A DNA stretch of 64,000 bases from Pseudomonas sp. SJZ074 (GCF_007828215.1 NZ_VIUE01000006.1:62001-126000); one strand, 5' to 3'. Shown: positions 24,558 to 34,908, numbered from the stretch's first letter. A program made the numbers and translations. Notes: a model not told the origin generated them from the letters alone.

Positions 24558-26033
24558 ATGTGGCGTGAAACCAAAATTCTCCTGATCGATGACGACAGCG
24601 TCCGCCGCCGTGACCTGGCGGTGATTTTAAATTTTCTTGGCGAAGAAAATTTACCTTGCGGAAGCCATGACTGGCAGCAGGCTGTCGGCTCGCTGGCTTC
24701 CAGTCGTGAAGTCATTTGTGTCCTTATCGGGACCGTAAATGCCCCCGCAACTCTTTTGGGCTTGCTAAAGACACTCTCAACCTGGGATGAGTTCCTTCCG
24801 GTTTTGTTAATGGGCGAAAATTCTTCCCTTGACTTGCCTGAAGACCAGCGTCGCCGAGTGCTTTCCACGCTCGAAATGCCGCCCAGCTACAGCAAATTGC
24901 TCGATTCGCTGCATCGCGCCCAGGTTTACCGCGAGATGTACGATCAGGCCCGTGAGCGCGGCAGGCATCGCGAACCCAACCTTTTCCGTAGCCTCGTCGG
25001 CACCAGCCGGGCGATCCAGCACGTACGCCAGATGATGCAGCAGGTCGCCGATACGGACGCCAGTGTGCTGATCCTGGGTGAGTCGGGCACCGGCAAGGAA
25101 GTGGTTGCGCGCAACCTGCACTATCACTCCAAGCGTCGCGAAGCGCCATTCGTGCCGGTGAACTGCGGTGCGATTCCGGCCGAGTTGCTGGAAAGCGAGC
25201 TGTTCGGCCATGAGAAGGGCGCCTTTACCGGCGCGATCACCAGCCGGGCCGGGCGTTTCGAGCTGGCCAACGGTGGCACGCTGTTTCTTGACGAAATCGG
25301 TGACATGCCGTTGCCGATGCAGGTCAAGCTGCTGCGGGTCCTGCAGGAACGTACCTTCGAACGCGTGGGCAGCAACAAGACCCAGAGCGTCGACGTGCGG
25401 ATCATCGCCGCGACCCACAAGAACCTCGAGAGCATGATCGAGGTCGGCAGTTTCCGCGAAGACCTCTACTACCGCCTCAACGTGTTCCCGATCGAGATGG
25501 CTCCGCTGCGTGAGCGCGTCGAGGACATTCCGCTGCTGATGAACGAGCTGATTTCGCGCATGGAGCACGAAAAGCGCGGTTCGATCCGCTTCAATTCGGC
25601 GGCGATCATGTCCCTGTGCCGTCATGGCTGGCCGGGCAACGTCCGTGAATTGGCCAACCTGGTGGAGCGCATGGCGATCATGCACCCCTATGGTGTGATC
25701 GGTGTGGCTGAACTGCCGAAGAAATTCCGCTACGTCGACGACGAAGACGAGCAAATGGTCGATACCCTGCGTAGCGATCTGGAAGAGCGCGTGGCGATCA
25801 ACGGCCACACACCGGACTTCACCAGCAGTGCCTTGCTGCCGCCGGAAGGCCTTGATCTCAAGGATTACCTGGGTGGCCTGGAGCAGGGTCTTATCCAGCA
25901 GGCCCTGGACGACGCCAACGGTATCGTGGCTCGCGCAGCGGAACGCCTGCGCATCCGTCGCACCACCCTGGTGGAGAAGATGCGCAAGTACGGTATGAGT
26001 CGTCGTGAAGGCGATGAACAGGCGGATGATTGA
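24558..26033 (+). CDS. fleQ: Flagellar master regulator FleQ (c-di-GMP-responsive enhancer-binding protein)
   Basis: The 491-residue activator of sigma-54 flagellar promoters and repressor of exopolysaccharide genes. Residues 1-120 are a receiver-like domain without a phosphorylatable aspartate at the usual place. The AAA+ domain has Walker A GESGTGKE, the GAFTGA sigma-54 contact loop and a Walker B LFLDEIGD. The C-terminus is a Fis-type helix-turn-helix ([20 protein letters not shown]). The c-di-GMP-binding LFRS motif is at residues 142-145, the same numbering as in P. aeruginosa. FleN, encoded at 48349, antagonises it. Confidence 0.97.
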   Translation: MWRETKILLIDDDSVRRRDLAVILNFLGEENLPCGSHDWQQAVGSLASSREVICVLIGTVNAPATLLGLLKTLSTWDEFLPVLLMGENSSLDLPEDQRRRVLSTLEMPPSYSKLLDSLHRAQVYREMYDQARERGRHREPNLFRSLVGTSRAIQHVRQMMQQVADTDASVLILGESGTGKEVVARNLHYHSKRREAPFVPVNCGAIPAELLESELFGHEKGAFTGAITSRAGRFELANGGTLFLDEIGDMPLPMQVKLLRVLQERTFERVGSNKTQSVDVRIIAATHKNLESMIEVGSFREDLYYRLNVFPIEMAPLRERVEDIPLLMNELISRMEHEKRGSIRFNSAAIMSLCRHGWPGNVRELANLVERMAIMHPYGVIGVAELPKKFRYVDDEDEQMVDTLRSDLEERVAINGHTPDFTSSALLPPEGLDLKDYLGGLEQGLIQQALDDANGIVARAAERLRIRRTTLVEKMRKYGMSRREGDEQADD

Positions 26034-26058
26034 CGCCTGTCTCATGACCGCCTGATTT

Positions 26059-26092
26059 TTTGTGGCGAGGGGATAAATTCCCTCGCCACAAA
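26059..26092. terminator. Bidirectional hairpin between fleQ and fleS
   Basis: Perfect 13-base arms TTTGTGGCGAGGG and CCCTCGCCACAAA enclose GATAAATT. It begins 25 bases after the fleQ stop. A long T-run follows only on the reverse strand (complement of the A-tail), so on the plus strand it is a weaker terminator. Confidence 0.65.
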
Positions 26093-26128
26093 GTCCCCCG
26101 CGACAGCTCGATTCATGTTTACCACCTT

Positions 26129-26145
26129 CCGGCACGGCTATTGCT
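26129..26145 (+). promoter_or_regulatory. Sigma-54 promoter of fleSR
   Basis: CGGCACGGCTATTGCT: GG at 26131-26132, ten bases, GC at 26143-26144. It lies 54 bases before fleS, as in the FleQ-activated fleSR promoter of P. aeruginosa. Confidence 0.85.
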
Positions 26146-26198
26146 AAAGCTCTCTCAACAGATCGTTTAACTGACGGTCAGCCAAGCGAGAGAGTTCG

Positions 26199-27413
26199 AT
26201 GAGCCAAGCCGCCCACGTCCAGATGTCTCCTGTCCCTGAGTCGGGGCTCATGCCGTCCGCCGAGAAGGCAAGTCGCCCTGGGCTCGAGCAGGCGTTTTCG
26301 CTGTTCAACCAGATGTCCAGCCAGTTGACCGATTCCTACAGCCTGCTCGAAGCCCGGGTCACTGAGCTCAAGGGCGAGCTGGCGGTGGTCAGCGCTCAGC
26401 GCATGCAGGAGTTGGCGGAAAAAGAGCGCTTGGCCAACCGGCTACAGAACCTGCTCGACCTGTTGCCTGGTGGCGTCATTGTCATCGACGCCCATGGTTT
26501 CGTTCGCGAAGCCAACCCGGCGGCCTGCGAGCTGCTCGGGTTGCCGCTCGAGGGCGAGCTGTGGCGACACGTCATTGCGCGTTGCTTCGCCCCCCGTGAG
26601 GACGACGGTCATGAAGTGTCTCTCAAGGACGGCAGGCGCCTGTCTATCTCGACGCGTTCGCTGGACGCCGAACCCGGCCAGTTGGTGCTGCTCAACGACC
26701 TGACTGAAACCCGTCACCTGCAAGACCAGTTGGCCCGCCATGAACGCCTGTCGTCCCTGGGACGCATGGTGGCATCCCTGGCTCACCAGATCCGCACGCC
26801 GCTGTCCGCCGCGTTGCTGTACGCCAGTCACTTGACCGAGCAACAGTTGCCAATGGAAACCCAGCAGCGTTTCGCCGGGCGTCTGAAAGAGCGCCTGCAT
26901 GAGCTCGAGCATCAAGTGCGGGACATGCTGGTGTTCGCCCGTGGCGAGCTGCCATTGACTGACCGGGTCACCCCGAAAGCCCTGTTGCAATCCCTGCAGG
27001 CCGCGGCATTGACTCATGTGCAGGGTCTGCCAATCCGTTGGCAGTGCGACAGCCATGCCGGGGAAGTCCTCTGCAACCGCGACACCTTGGTGGGGGCGGT
27101 GTTGAACCTCATCGAGAATGCCATCCAGGCCAGTGGCGAAGATGTGCGACTGAAGGTTCACCTGTATAGCCGAGACAACACCTTGCGCCTGTGTGTCAGC
27201 GACAATGGCGGCGGGATCGAGCCGGCAGTGCTGGCGCGTCTCGGCGAGCCGTTCTTTACCACCAAGACTACCGGGACCGGGCTCGGCCTGACCGTGGTCA
27301 AGGCTGTGGCCCGCGCTCATCAGGGAGAATTGCAACTGCGTTCAAGGCTGGGGCGTGGCACCTGTGCAATGGTGTTCCTGCCGCTGTTTTCCGGCGCGCC
27401 GGAGGTGGAGTGA
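26199..27413 (+). CDS. fleS: Flagellar two-component sensor kinase FleS
   Basis: A 404-residue cytoplasmic histidine kinase without membrane segments. A coiled coil (about residues 45-80) precedes a PAS domain (GVIVIDAHGFVREANPAACE), then the HisKA domain with the phospho-accepting histidine in SLAHQIRTPLSAALLYASH and a HATPase with NLIENAIQASGED and TTGTGLGLTVV. It phosphorylates FleR to switch on class III flagellar genes. fleR starts six bases after its stop, so the two are co-transcribed from the sigma-54 promoter upstream. Confidence 0.95.
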   Translation: MSQAAHVQMSPVPESGLMPSAEKASRPGLEQAFSLFNQMSSQLTDSYSLLEARVTELKGELAVVSAQRMQELAEKERLANRLQNLLDLLPGGVIVIDAHGFVREANPAACELLGLPLEGELWRHVIARCFAPREDDGHEVSLKDGRRLSISTRSLDAEPGQLVLLNDLTETRHLQDQLARHERLSSLGRMVASLAHQIRTPLSAALLYASHLTEQQLPMETQQRFAGRLKERLHELEHQVRDMLVFARGELPLTDRVTPKALLQSLQAAALTHVQGLPIRWQCDSHAGEVLCNRDTLVGAVLNLIENAIQASGEDVRLKVHLYSRDNTLRLCVSDNGGGIEPAVLARLGEPFFTTKTTGTGLGLTVVKAVARAHQGELQLRSRLGRGTCAMVFLPLFSGAPEVE

Positions 27414-27418
27414 AGTCG

Positions 27419-28798
27419 ATGGCGATCAAGGTGTTGCTGGTTGAGGATGACCGGGCCCTGCGCGAAGCGTTGGCCGATACACTGGTGTTGGCCGGGCACG
27501 ATTACACGGCGGTCGGTTCGGCGGAGGATGCACTGCTGGCCGTGGGCCAGGAAACCTTCAGCCTGGTGGTCAGCGATGTGAACATGCCCGGCATGGACGG
27601 CCATCAATTGCTGGGGCTGTTGCGTGCGCGCCAACCGCAGTTGCCGGTCTTGCTGATGACGGCCCATGGGGCGGTCGAGCGAGCGGTGGACGCCATGCGC
27701 CAGGGCGCTGCGGATTACCTGGTCAAGCCGTTCGAGCCCAAGGCGCTGCTCGATCTGGTGGCCCGCCATGCACTGGGCGTTCCTGCGGTCGAGGGGGAGG
27801 GGCCGGTGGCGCTCGAACCGGCCAGCGCCCAATTGCTCGAATTGGCCGCACGGGTGGCGCGCAGCGATTCCACGGTGTTGATTTCCGGTGAATCGGGCAC
27901 CGGCAAGGAAGTGCTGGCGCGCTACATCCACCAGCAATCCCGTCGCGCCAATGAACCGTTCATTGCCATCAACTGCGCGGCGATTCCCGACAACATGCTC
28001 GAGGCGACGCTGTTCGGTCACGAAAAAGGCTCGTTTACCGGTGCCATTGCGGCCCAGGCGGGTAAGTTCGAGCAGGCCGACGGCGGCACCATCCTGCTCG
28101 ATGAAATTTCCGAAATGCCCTTGGGCCTGCAAGCCAAGTTGTTGCGGGTCTTGCAGGAACGGGAAGTGGAGCGGGTGGGCGGGCGCAAGCCCATCAGCCT
28201 GGATATTCGCGTGGTGGCGACCACCAACCGGGATCTGGCCGGCGAGGTGGCGGCAGGCCGTTTTCGCGAGGACCTTTACTACCGCCTGTCGGTATTCCCT
28301 CTCGCCTGGCGTCCATTACGTGAGCGCACTGCCGATATCCTGCCACTGGCCGAGCGTCTGCTGGCCCGGCACGTCAATAAAATGAAGCATGCGGCGGCAA
28401 GGCTGTCGCCCGAGGCGAAGGCCTGTCTGATTGCCTATCCCTGGCCCGGAAACGTGCGGGAGCTGGATAACGCCATTCAGCGTGCATTGATCCTGCAGCA
28501 GGGTGGTTTGATCCAGCCGGAGGACTTCTGCCTGGCGGGCCCCGTGGCCTGCGCGCCACTGCCGACGCTGGTGCCGGTCCCGCCGAGGGTCGAGGTGGAA
28601 AGCGAGTCGGCCGGCGGGCTGGAAGACGACCTGCGTCGACGCGAATTCCAGATGATCATCGACACCCTGCGCGCCGAGCGCGGCCGTCGCAAGGAGGCGG
28701 CCGAACGCCTGGGTATCAGCCCGCGCACCCTGCGCTACAAGCTGGCACAGATGCGTGACGCGGGGATGGATGTCGAGGCGTATCTGTTCGCCAGTTGA
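27419..28798 (+). CDS. fleR: Flagellar two-component response regulator FleR
   Basis: The 459-residue sigma-54 activator partner of FleS. The receiver domain (residues 1-118) has phospho-acceptor aspartate in LVVSDVNMPGMDG; the AAA+ domain has Walker A GESGTGKE and a Fis-type helix-turn-helix ends the protein (AAERLGISPRTLRYKLAQM). The sigma-54 contact loop reads GSFTGA instead of GAFTGA. ATG 27419 is preferred from family alignment; an in-frame GTG at 27410, just after GGAGG, is possible. It drives hook and basal-body genes. A REP doublet follows. Confidence 0.95.
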   Translation: MAIKVLLVEDDRALREALADTLVLAGHDYTAVGSAEDALLAVGQETFSLVVSDVNMPGMDGHQLLGLLRARQPQLPVLLMTAHGAVERAVDAMRQGAADYLVKPFEPKALLDLVARHALGVPAVEGEGPVALEPASAQLLELAARVARSDSTVLISGESGTGKEVLARYIHQQSRRANEPFIAINCAAIPDNMLEATLFGHEKGSFTGAIAAQAGKFEQADGGTILLDEISEMPLGLQAKLLRVLQEREVERVGGRKPISLDIRVVATTNRDLAGEVAAGRFREDLYYRLSVFPLAWRPLRERTADILPLAERLLARHVNKMKHAAARLSPEAKACLIAYPWPGNVRELDNAIQRALILQQGGLIQPEDFCLAGPVACAPLPTLVPVPPRVEVESESAGGLEDDLRRREFQMIIDTLRAERGRRKEAAERLGISPRTLRYKLAQMRDAGMDVEAYLFAS

Positions 28799-28817
28799 GT
28801 TGTTTGAACCGGAAATC

Positions 28818-28910
28818 CTTGTGGGGGCGGGCTTGTTCGCGAAAGCGGCCTGTCAGTCGATATTGCGTCGTCTGAACCCCCGCCTTCGCGAGCAAGCCCG
28901 CTCCCACAAG
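28818..28910. repeat. REP doublet (REPIN) 2
   Basis: CTTGTGGGGGCGGGCTTG and CAAGCCCGCTCCCACAAG are inverted REP copies around a 50-base centre, between fleR and the fliE promoter. The left copy has extra G residues relative to the other REPs here. Confidence 0.9.
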
Positions 28911-28946
28911 AATCCGTGTGTGCATTTGTTTAACGTCGCCATGGAG

Positions 28947-28963
28947 CTGGCACCCTTGTTGCT
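28947..28963 (+). promoter_or_regulatory. Sigma-54 promoter of the fliE operon
   Basis: CTGGCACCCTTGTTGCTA: GG at 28949-28950, ten bases, GC at 28961-28962. It is 62 bases before fliE and is near-perfect. Confidence 0.85.
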
Positions 28964-29024
28964 AACACCTGTGTACCCATCGAGTAAGCGTCAAAAAAAC
29001 GCGGGCCGCCAGAGAGAATAGACC

Positions 29025-29351
29025 ATGAGCCAAGGTATTGAATTTAATCGGTTGATGCTGGACATGCGGGCCATGCAGATGGACGCCATGTCGCAGCCAA
29101 AATCGGTCGCGGTCCCCCAGGTGGGCGGCAGCAGTTTTTCCGACATGCTTGGCCAGGCCGTCAATAAAGTGAACGATACCCAGCAGGCGTCGAACCAATT
29201 AGCCAGTGCCTTTGAAATTGGCAAAAGTGGTGTCGACCTGACCGACGTAATGATTTCTTCGCAGAAAGCCACTGTCTCGTTCCAGGCGCTGACCCAGGTT
29301 CGCAACAAACTGGTCCAGGCCTATCAAGACATCATGCAGATGCCGGTCTAA
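29025..29351 (+). CDS. fliE: Flagellar hook-basal body complex protein FliE
   Basis: The 108-residue protein sits between the MS ring and the rod and is exported by the flagellar apparatus. The conserved C-terminal half includes [19 protein letters not shown] and the export-linked helix [19 protein letters not shown], with the usual length of about 105-110 residues. An AGAGA site precedes the ATG. It heads the fliEFGHIJ operon after a sigma-54 promoter; fliF follows after 15 bases. Confidence 0.95.
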   Translation: MSQGIEFNRLMLDMRAMQMDAMSQPKSVAVPQVGGSSFSDMLGQAVNKVNDTQQASNQLASAFEIGKSGVDLTDVMISSQKATVSFQALTQVRNKLVQAYQDIMQMPV

Positions 29352-29366
29352 GGAAACTATTGAGTC

Positions 29367-31151
29367 ATGGCAGAAGCAGCCGTAGATAACGTTCCGGCCA
29401 AGGCCACCCCACCAGACGGCAAACCGCCGCTGTTCGGGTTGTCATTCCTGGAAAATCTCTCCGAGATGACCATGTTGCGTCAGGTGGGGCTGTTGGTCGG
29501 CCTGGCTGCCAGCGTGGCGATTGGTTTCGCCGTGGTGCTGTGGTCCCAGCAGCCAGACTACCGTCCCCTCTACGGCAGCCTGGCGGGTATGGACGCCAAG
29601 CAGGTCATGGAAACCCTGGCTTCCGCCGACATTCCCTATACCGTCGAACCGAATTCCGGCGCCTTGCTGGTCAAGGCCGACGACGTGGCCCGTGCGCGGC
29701 TGAAGCTGGCCGCCGCCGGCGTGACGCCGACCGATGGCAACATCGGTTTCGAAATCCTCGACAAGGACCAGGGCCTGGGTACCAGCCAGTTCATGGAAGC
29801 GACCCGTTATCGTCGCGGCCTGGAAGGCGAGCTGGCACGTACCATCTCCAGCCTGAATAACGTCAAGGGCGCCCGTGTGCACCTGGCGATTCCGAAAAGC
29901 TCGGTGTTCGTGCGCGACGAGCGCAAGCCAAGCGCGTCGGTCCTGGTTGAACTGTATCCGGGCCGCGCCCTGGAGCCAGGCCAGGTCGTTGCCATCGTCA
30001 ATCTGGTGGCGACCAGCGTCCCCGAGTTGAGCAAGTCCCAGATCACCGTGGTCGACCAGAAAGGCACCTTGCTGTCCGATCAGGCGGAAAATTCCGAATT
30101 GACCATGGCCGGCAAGCAGTTCGATTACAGCCGCCGCATGGAAGGCATGCTGACCCAGCGTGTGCACAACATCCTGCAACCGATCCTGGGCAACGACCGC
30201 TACAAGGCCGAAGTTTCGGCAGACGTGGATTTCAGCGCGGTCGAGTCGACCTCCGAGCAGTTCAACCCCGATCAACCGGCGTTGCGCAGTGAGCAATCGG
30301 TGAACGAGCAGCGCACCGCCAGCAACGGCCCGCAAGGCGTGCCCGGCGCCCTGAGCAATCAGCCGCCGTCGCCGGCCAGCGCGCCGCAAACCACCGGGGG
30401 CGCTGCGGGCACCGCCGGCATGGTACAGCCAGGCCAGCCGCTGGTGGACGCCAACGGCCAGCAGATCATGGACCCGGCCACCGGCCAACCGATGCTGGCG
30501 CCATACCCGGCCGACAAGCGTCAACAATCGACCAAGAACTTCGAACTCGACCGCTCCATCAGCCACACCAAGCAGCAGCAGGGCCGCTTGACGCGCCTGT
30601 CGGTTGCGGTGGTGGTGGATGATCAGGTCAAGGTCAACCCGGCCAATGGTGAAACCAGCCGTGCGCCATGGAGCGCCGACGAATTGGCGCGCTTCACTCG
30701 CCTGGTCCAGGATGCCGTGGGTTTCGACGCCAGCCGTGGCGACAGCGTCAGCGTGATCAACGTGCCGTTCTCCTCGGAGCGTGGTGAAGTCATCGCCGAT
30801 ATTCCGTTTTATTCGCAACCCTGGTTCTGGGATGTGGTCAAGCAGGTATTGGGCGTAGTGTTCATCCTGGTGCTGGTATTCGGTGTGCTGCGTCCGGTGC
30901 TCAACAACATTACCAATGGTGGCAAGAACAAGCAGTTGGCTGGCTTGGGCGATGTAGAGCTGGGCGGCATGGGCGGCCTGGATGGCGAATTGGCTAACGA
31001 TCGCGTCAGCCTCGGCGGGCCGCAGAGCATTCTGCTGCCAAGCCCGAGCGAAGGCTATGACGCTCAGTTGAACGCCATCAAGAGTCTGGTGGCAGAAGAT
31101 CCGGGTCGTGTGGCCCAGGTCGTGAAAGAGTGGATCAACGCAGATGAGTGA
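29367..31151 (+). CDS. fliF: Flagellar MS-ring protein FliF
   Basis: A 594-residue inner-membrane ring protein. One membrane helix lies near residues 36-55 (VGLLVGLAASVAIGFAVVLW) and another near residues 485-510 (VLGVVFILVLVFGVLRP). Between them are the YscJ-like ring-building motifs (DIPYTVEPNSGALLVKADDV, ARVHLAIPKSSVF) and a Pro/Gln-rich periplasmic loop around residues 310-380. The C-terminal tail (EDPGRVAQVVKEWI) is the FliG-binding segment. It overlaps fliG by 8 bases. Confidence 0.97.
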   Translation: MAEAAVDNVPAKATPPDGKPPLFGLSFLENLSEMTMLRQVGLLVGLAASVAIGFAVVLWSQQPDYRPLYGSLAGMDAKQVMETLASADIPYTVEPNSGALLVKADDVARARLKLAAAGVTPTDGNIGFEILDKDQGLGTSQFMEATRYRRGLEGELARTISSLNNVKGARVHLAIPKSSVFVRDERKPSASVLVELYPGRALEPGQVVAIVNLVATSVPELSKSQITVVDQKGTLLSDQAENSELTMAGKQFDYSRRMEGMLTQRVHNILQPILGNDRYKAEVSADVDFSAVESTSEQFNPDQPALRSEQSVNEQRTASNGPQGVPGALSNQPPSPASAPQTTGGAAGTAGMVQPGQPLVDANGQQIMDPATGQPMLAPYPADKRQQSTKNFELDRSISHTKQQQGRLTRLSVAVVVDDQVKVNPANGETSRAPWSADELARFTRLVQDAVGFDASRGDSVSVINVPFSSERGEVIADIPFYSQPWFWDVVKQVLGVVFILVLVFGVLRPVLNNITNGGKNKQLAGLGDVELGGMGGLDGELANDRVSLGGPQSILLPSPSEGYDAQLNAIKSLVAEDPGRVAQVVKEWINADE

Positions 31152-32163
31152 TAATCGAGCCGCTGTTGCCAAATTGTCCCGGGTAGACAAAGCCGCGATT
31201 CTGCTGCTGTCCCTGGGCTCGACCGACGCTGCCCAGGTGCTGCGCCACATGGGACCCAAGGAGGTCCAGCGTGTGGGCGTGGCCATGGCCCAGATGGGGA
31301 ATGTGCACCGCGAACAGGTCGAGCAGGTGATGAGCGAGTTCGTCGACATCGTTGGCGATCAGACCAGCCTGGGCGTGGGTTCCGATGATTACGTGCGCAA
31401 GATGCTTACGCAGGCTCTGGGCGAGGACAAGGCCAATGGCCTGATCGACCGGATCCTGTTAGGTGGCAATACCAGCGGCCTGGACAGCCTCAAGTGGATG
31501 GAGCCGCGGGCGGTAGCCGACGTGATCCGTTACGAGCACCCGCAGATCCAGGCAATCGTAGTGGCTTACCTCGACCCGGACCAGGCCGGTGAAGTGCTGG
31601 GCAACTTCGACCACAAGGCGCGCTTGGACATCATCTTGCGAGTGTCTTCGCTCAACACCGTGCAGCCGGCGGCCCTGAAAGAATTGAACCAGATTCTCGA
31701 GAAGCAGTTCTCGGGCAACTCCAATGCCTCGCGCACCACCCTGGGTGGTATCAAGCGCGCGGCGGACATCATGAACTTCCTCGACAGTTCGATCGAAGGT
31801 CAACTCATGGATTCGATCCGTGAGTTCGACGAAGACCTGTCCGGTCAGATCGAAGACCTCATGTTCGTGTTCAACAACCTGGCCGATGTCGACGACCGTG
31901 GCATTCAAGCCCTGTTGCGCGAAGTGTCCTCCGACGTGCTGGTCCTGGCTCTCAAGGGCTCGGACGAAGGCGTCAAGGAAAAGATCTTCAAGAACATGTC
32001 CAAACGGGCGGCCGAACTGTTGCGCGACGACCTCGAGGCCAAGGGCCCGGTACGTGTCAGCGACGTGGAAACCGCGCAGAAGGAAATCCTCACCATCGCC
32101 CGCCGCATGGCCGAAGCCGGAGAGATCGTGCTCGGTGGCAAGGGCGGCGAAGAGATGATCTAA
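31144..32163 (+). CDS. fliG: Flagellar motor switch protein FliG
   Basis: The 339-residue switch component that couples the MS ring to the C ring and meets the stator. The N-terminal domain binds FliF, the middle domain has the EHPQ motif (IRYEHPQIQAIVVAYL), and the C-terminal torque domain carries charged residues around LMFVFNNLADVDDRGIQALL and KSSDEGVKEKIFKNMSKR-like sequence. It ends in GEEMI. The length is typical. It is the third gene of the fliE operon; fliH starts 7 bases later. Confidence 0.97.
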   Translation: MSDNRAAVAKLSRVDKAAILLLSLGSTDAAQVLRHMGPKEVQRVGVAMAQMGNVHREQVEQVMSEFVDIVGDQTSLGVGSDDYVRKMLTQALGEDKANGLIDRILLGGNTSGLDSLKWMEPRAVADVIRYEHPQIQAIVVAYLDPDQAGEVLGNFDHKARLDIILRVSSLNTVQPAALKELNQILEKQFSGNSNASRTTLGGIKRAADIMNFLDSSIEGQLMDSIREFDEDLSGQIEDLMFVFNNLADVDDRGIQALLREVSSDVLVLALKGSDEGVKEKIFKNMSKRAAELLRDDLEAKGPVRVSDVETAQKEILTIARRMAEAGEIVLGGKGGEEMI

Positions 32164-32170
32164 GGTCGTT

Positions 32171-33001
32171 ATGTCTGCCAAGAGTGATGATTCACCCAGC
32201 GACCTGATCCGCGCCCGGGACGTCGGTGGTTTCGACGTCTGGTCGTTGCCCAGCTTCGATCCCCACGTGCCCGAGCCTGAGCCGGAACCGGTGGAAGAAC
32301 TGCCGGAGATGGAAGAGGTGCCGCTGGAGGAAGTCCAGCCACTGACCCTCGAGGAAGTCGAGGGCATTCGTCAGGAAGCCTATAACGAAGGCTTTGCCAT
32401 CGGCGAAAAGGAAGGCTTCCACAGCACCTCGCTCAAGGTTCGTCAGGAAGCCGACGTGGCGCTGACGGCCAAGCTGCGAGCGCTGGAGTCGCTGATGCTC
32501 AACCTGTTCGATCCCATCGCCGAGCAGGACACCCAGATTGAAAAGTCCCTCGTGGGGCTGGTGCAACACATCGCCAGGCAGGTTATCCAGCGTGAGCTGG
32601 CCATCGATTCGAGTCAGATCGAACACGTCATGCGCGAGGCCCTGAAGCTTTTGCCGTTGGGCGTGGGCAACGTGCGGCTGTACATCAATCCTCAGGATTT
32701 CGAGCTGGTCAAAGCCTTGCGCGAGCGCCATGAGGAAACCTGGCGCATCGTCGAAGACGAAGCCCTGTTGCCGGGCGGTTGCCGCGTGGAAACAGAGCAC
32801 AGCCGCATTGATGCGACCGTCGAAACCCGCATCAGCCAGATCATGGCCAAGCTCTTCGACCAACTGCACGAACAGGCCCTTCACCCGGCCGCTGCCGACC
32901 TGAGCCTGGAGTTGCCGGACGAACCTCCGGCCGTTTCGCCCATCGACCCGGACGGTGCCGAGTTGATTGCTGCTGAGCCGGACGGCCGCGATGCGTCTTG
33001 A
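32171..33001 (+). CDS. fliH: Flagellar assembly protein FliH
   Basis: A 276-residue negative regulator and stator-like partner of the export ATPase FliI. The N-terminal third is acidic and proline-rich ([20 protein letters not shown]), followed by coiled-coil and a V-type-ATPase-E-like C-terminal domain ([31 protein letters not shown]). It connects FliI to the C ring through FliN. Its end overlaps the fliI start by 11 bases. Confidence 0.93.
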   Translation: MSAKSDDSPSDLIRARDVGGFDVWSLPSFDPHVPEPEPEPVEELPEMEEVPLEEVQPLTLEEVEGIRQEAYNEGFAIGEKEGFHSTSLKVRQEADVALTAKLRALESLMLNLFDPIAEQDTQIEKSLVGLVQHIARQVIQRELAIDSSQIEHVMREALKLLPLGVGNVRLYINPQDFELVKALRERHEETWRIVEDEALLPGGCRVETEHSRIDATVETRISQIMAKLFDQLHEQALHPAAADLSLELPDEPPAVSPIDPDGAELIAAEPDGRDAS

Positions 33002-34349
33002 GCGCACCAGTTTCGGCAAGCGCCTGGGCAGCTACGCCGAGGCCACCGAGCTGGCCGGCCAGCCGATTCTCGAAGGGCGCCTGTTGCGCATGGTCGGCCT
33101 GACCCTCGAAGCCGAGGGCCTGCGCGCCGCCATGGGCAGTCGCTGCCTGGTGATCAACGACGACAGTTATCACCCGGTACAGGTCGAGGCCGAGGTCATG
33201 GGCTTCGCCGGCAGCAAGGTATTCCTGATGCCGGTGGGCAGTGTGGCCGGGATTGCCCCCGGCGCGCGGGTGGTCCCCCTGGCCGATACCGGTCGCTTGC
33301 CCATGGGCATGAGCATGCTCGGCCGAGTGCTGGACGGGGCCGGTCGGGCCTTGGACGGCAAGGGCGGGATGAAGGCCGAAGACTGGGTGCCGATGGATGG
33401 TCCGACCATCAACCCCCTCAAGCGCGACCCCATCAGCGTACCGCTGGATGTGGGCATTCGTTGCATCAACGGTTTGTTGACGGTCGGGCGCGGTCAGCGG
33501 CTGGGCCTGTTCGCCGGTACCGGTGTGGGCAAGAGTGTGCTGTTGGGCATGATGACCCGCTTCACCGAAGCCGACATCATTGTGGTGGGGCTGATTGGCG
33601 AACGGGGTCGTGAGGTGAAAGAGTTCATCGAGCACATCCTCGGTGAAGAAGGCCTCAAGCGTTCTGTCGTGGTGGCATCGCCAGCGGATGACGCACCCTT
33701 GATGCGCCTGCGGGCCGCCATGTATTGCACCCGCATTGCCGAATATTTCCGCGACAAGGGCAAGAATGTCCTGCTGCTGATGGATTCGCTGACCCGGTTT
33801 GCCCAGGCCCAGCGGGAAATCGCCCTGGCCATCGGTGAGCCGCCGGCAACCAAGGGCTATCCGCCTTCCGTGTTCGCCAAGCTGCCGAAGCTGGTGGAGC
33901 GCGCCGGCAACGCCGAGAAGGGAGGTGGTTCGATCACCGCGTTCTATACCGTGCTGTCCGAAGGCGACGACCAGCAGGACCCTATCGCCGACTCGGCGCG
34001 AGGCGTGCTCGACGGCCACATCGTGTTGTCCCGGCGCCTGGCTGAAGAAGGCCATTACCCGGCCATCGACATCGAGGCGTCCATCAGTCGGGTCATGCCA
34101 TCGGTCATCAGTGCCGAGCACATGAAGCGTGCCCAGCAGTTCAAGCAATACTGGTCGCGCTACCAGCAAAGCCGCGACCTGATCAGCGTGGGCGCCTATG
34201 TGCCCGGTGGCGATCGTGAAACCGATACCGCGATCAATCTCTATCCGGCGATGGCCGTGTACCTGCGCCAAAGCCTGAACGACAACATCGGCATGGGCGC
34301 GAGCGAAGCGCACCTGCAAACCATCTTCGCCCCGGTCGCCGGCGGGTAA
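32991..34349 (+). CDS. fliI: Flagellum-specific export ATPase FliI
   Basis: The 452-residue ATPase of type III export, related to F1-beta. Walker A is [13 protein letters not shown] near residue 180, Walker B is [17 protein letters not shown], and the catalytic glutamate lies in [15 protein letters not shown] 32991 is chosen because [12 protein letters not shown] matches the family N-terminus; the open frame extends 8 codons further inside fliH. It forms hexamers at the export gate with FliH and FliJ. Confidence 0.96.
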   Translation: MRLERTSFGKRLGSYAEATELAGQPILEGRLLRMVGLTLEAEGLRAAMGSRCLVINDDSYHPVQVEAEVMGFAGSKVFLMPVGSVAGIAPGARVVPLADTGRLPMGMSMLGRVLDGAGRALDGKGGMKAEDWVPMDGPTINPLKRDPISVPLDVGIRCINGLLTVGRGQRLGLFAGTGVGKSVLLGMMTRFTEADIIVVGLIGERGREVKEFIEHILGEEGLKRSVVVASPADDAPLMRLRAAMYCTRIAEYFRDKGKNVLLLMDSLTRFAQAQREIALAIGEPPATKGYPPSVFAKLPKLVERAGNAEKGGGSITAFYTVLSEGDDQQDPIADSARGVLDGHIVLSRRLAEEGHYPAIDIEASISRVMPSVISAEHMKRAQQFKQYWSRYQQSRDLISVGAYVPGGDRETDTAINLYPAMAVYLRQSLNDNIGMGASEAHLQTIFAPVAGG

Positions 34350-34355
34350 TCGGCC

Positions 34356-34805
34356 ATGGCCACGAGTCGCGCGGCGCGCCTGGCGCCGGTGGTGGACATG
34401 GCCGAAAAGGCCGAAAAAACCGCTGTCCAGCGGCTGGCCTATTTCCAGGGGCAGGTGGCCGTCGCTGAAAGCAAGTTGGCAGACCTCGAGAATTTCCGCC
34501 TCGAATACCAGGAACAATGGATCGCTCGCGGCAGCCATGGCGTCTCCGGCCAGTGGCTGTTGGGTTATCAAGGCTTCCTGGCGCAGTTGGGTACCGCCAT
34601 CGACCAGCAGCGCCAAAGCCTGGTCTGGCATCAGAACAACCTGGAGAAGGCACGCCAGAGCTGGCAAGAAGCCTTTGCCCGGGTAGAGGGGCTGCGCAAG
34701 CTGGTGCAACGCTACATCGATGAGGCGAGGCAACTGGAAGACAAGCGCGAGCAGAAATTGTTGGATGAGTTATCCCAGCGCCTGCCACGCCAGGATTCGT
34801 ATTGA
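34356..34805 (+). CDS. fliJ: Flagellar export protein FliJ
   Basis: A 149-residue, almost fully alpha-helical coiled-coil protein rich in Gln, Glu, Lys and Arg. FliJ acts as the central stalk-like component of the FliHI ATPase complex and recycles export chaperones. The position directly after fliI and the size identify it; sequence motifs in this family are weak. It ends the fliE operon. Confidence 0.92.
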   Translation: MATSRAARLAPVVDMAEKAEKTAVQRLAYFQGQVAVAESKLADLENFRLEYQEQWIARGSHGVSGQWLLGYQGFLAQLGTAIDQQRQSLVWHQNNLEKARQSWQEAFARVEGLRKLVQRYIDEARQLEDKREQKLLDELSQRLPRQDSY

Positions 34806-34833
34806 TCATGAAGTCGAGATTTTATCGGTTGGA

Positions 34834-34850
34834 TGGGCCAAAACCTTGCT
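34834..34850 (+). promoter_or_regulatory. Likely sigma-54 promoter of hsbA-hsbR-hptB
   Basis: ATGGGCCAAAACCTTGCTC has GG at 34836-34837, ten bases, and GC at 34848-34849; the -12 half TTGCT is perfect and the -24 half GGGCC is less so. It lies 59 bases before the chosen hsbA start. Confidence 0.6.
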
Positions 34851-34908
34851 CAGTCCTTTACCAGATGCTAAACCTTGTACACGTATGTCCATGACAGGGA
34901 AGCCAACT

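Noticed and set aside
29442..31349. 635-codon minus-strand frame opposite fliF
   Set aside because: Antisense shadow; composition rich in His, Gln and Arg as expected from reverse reading.
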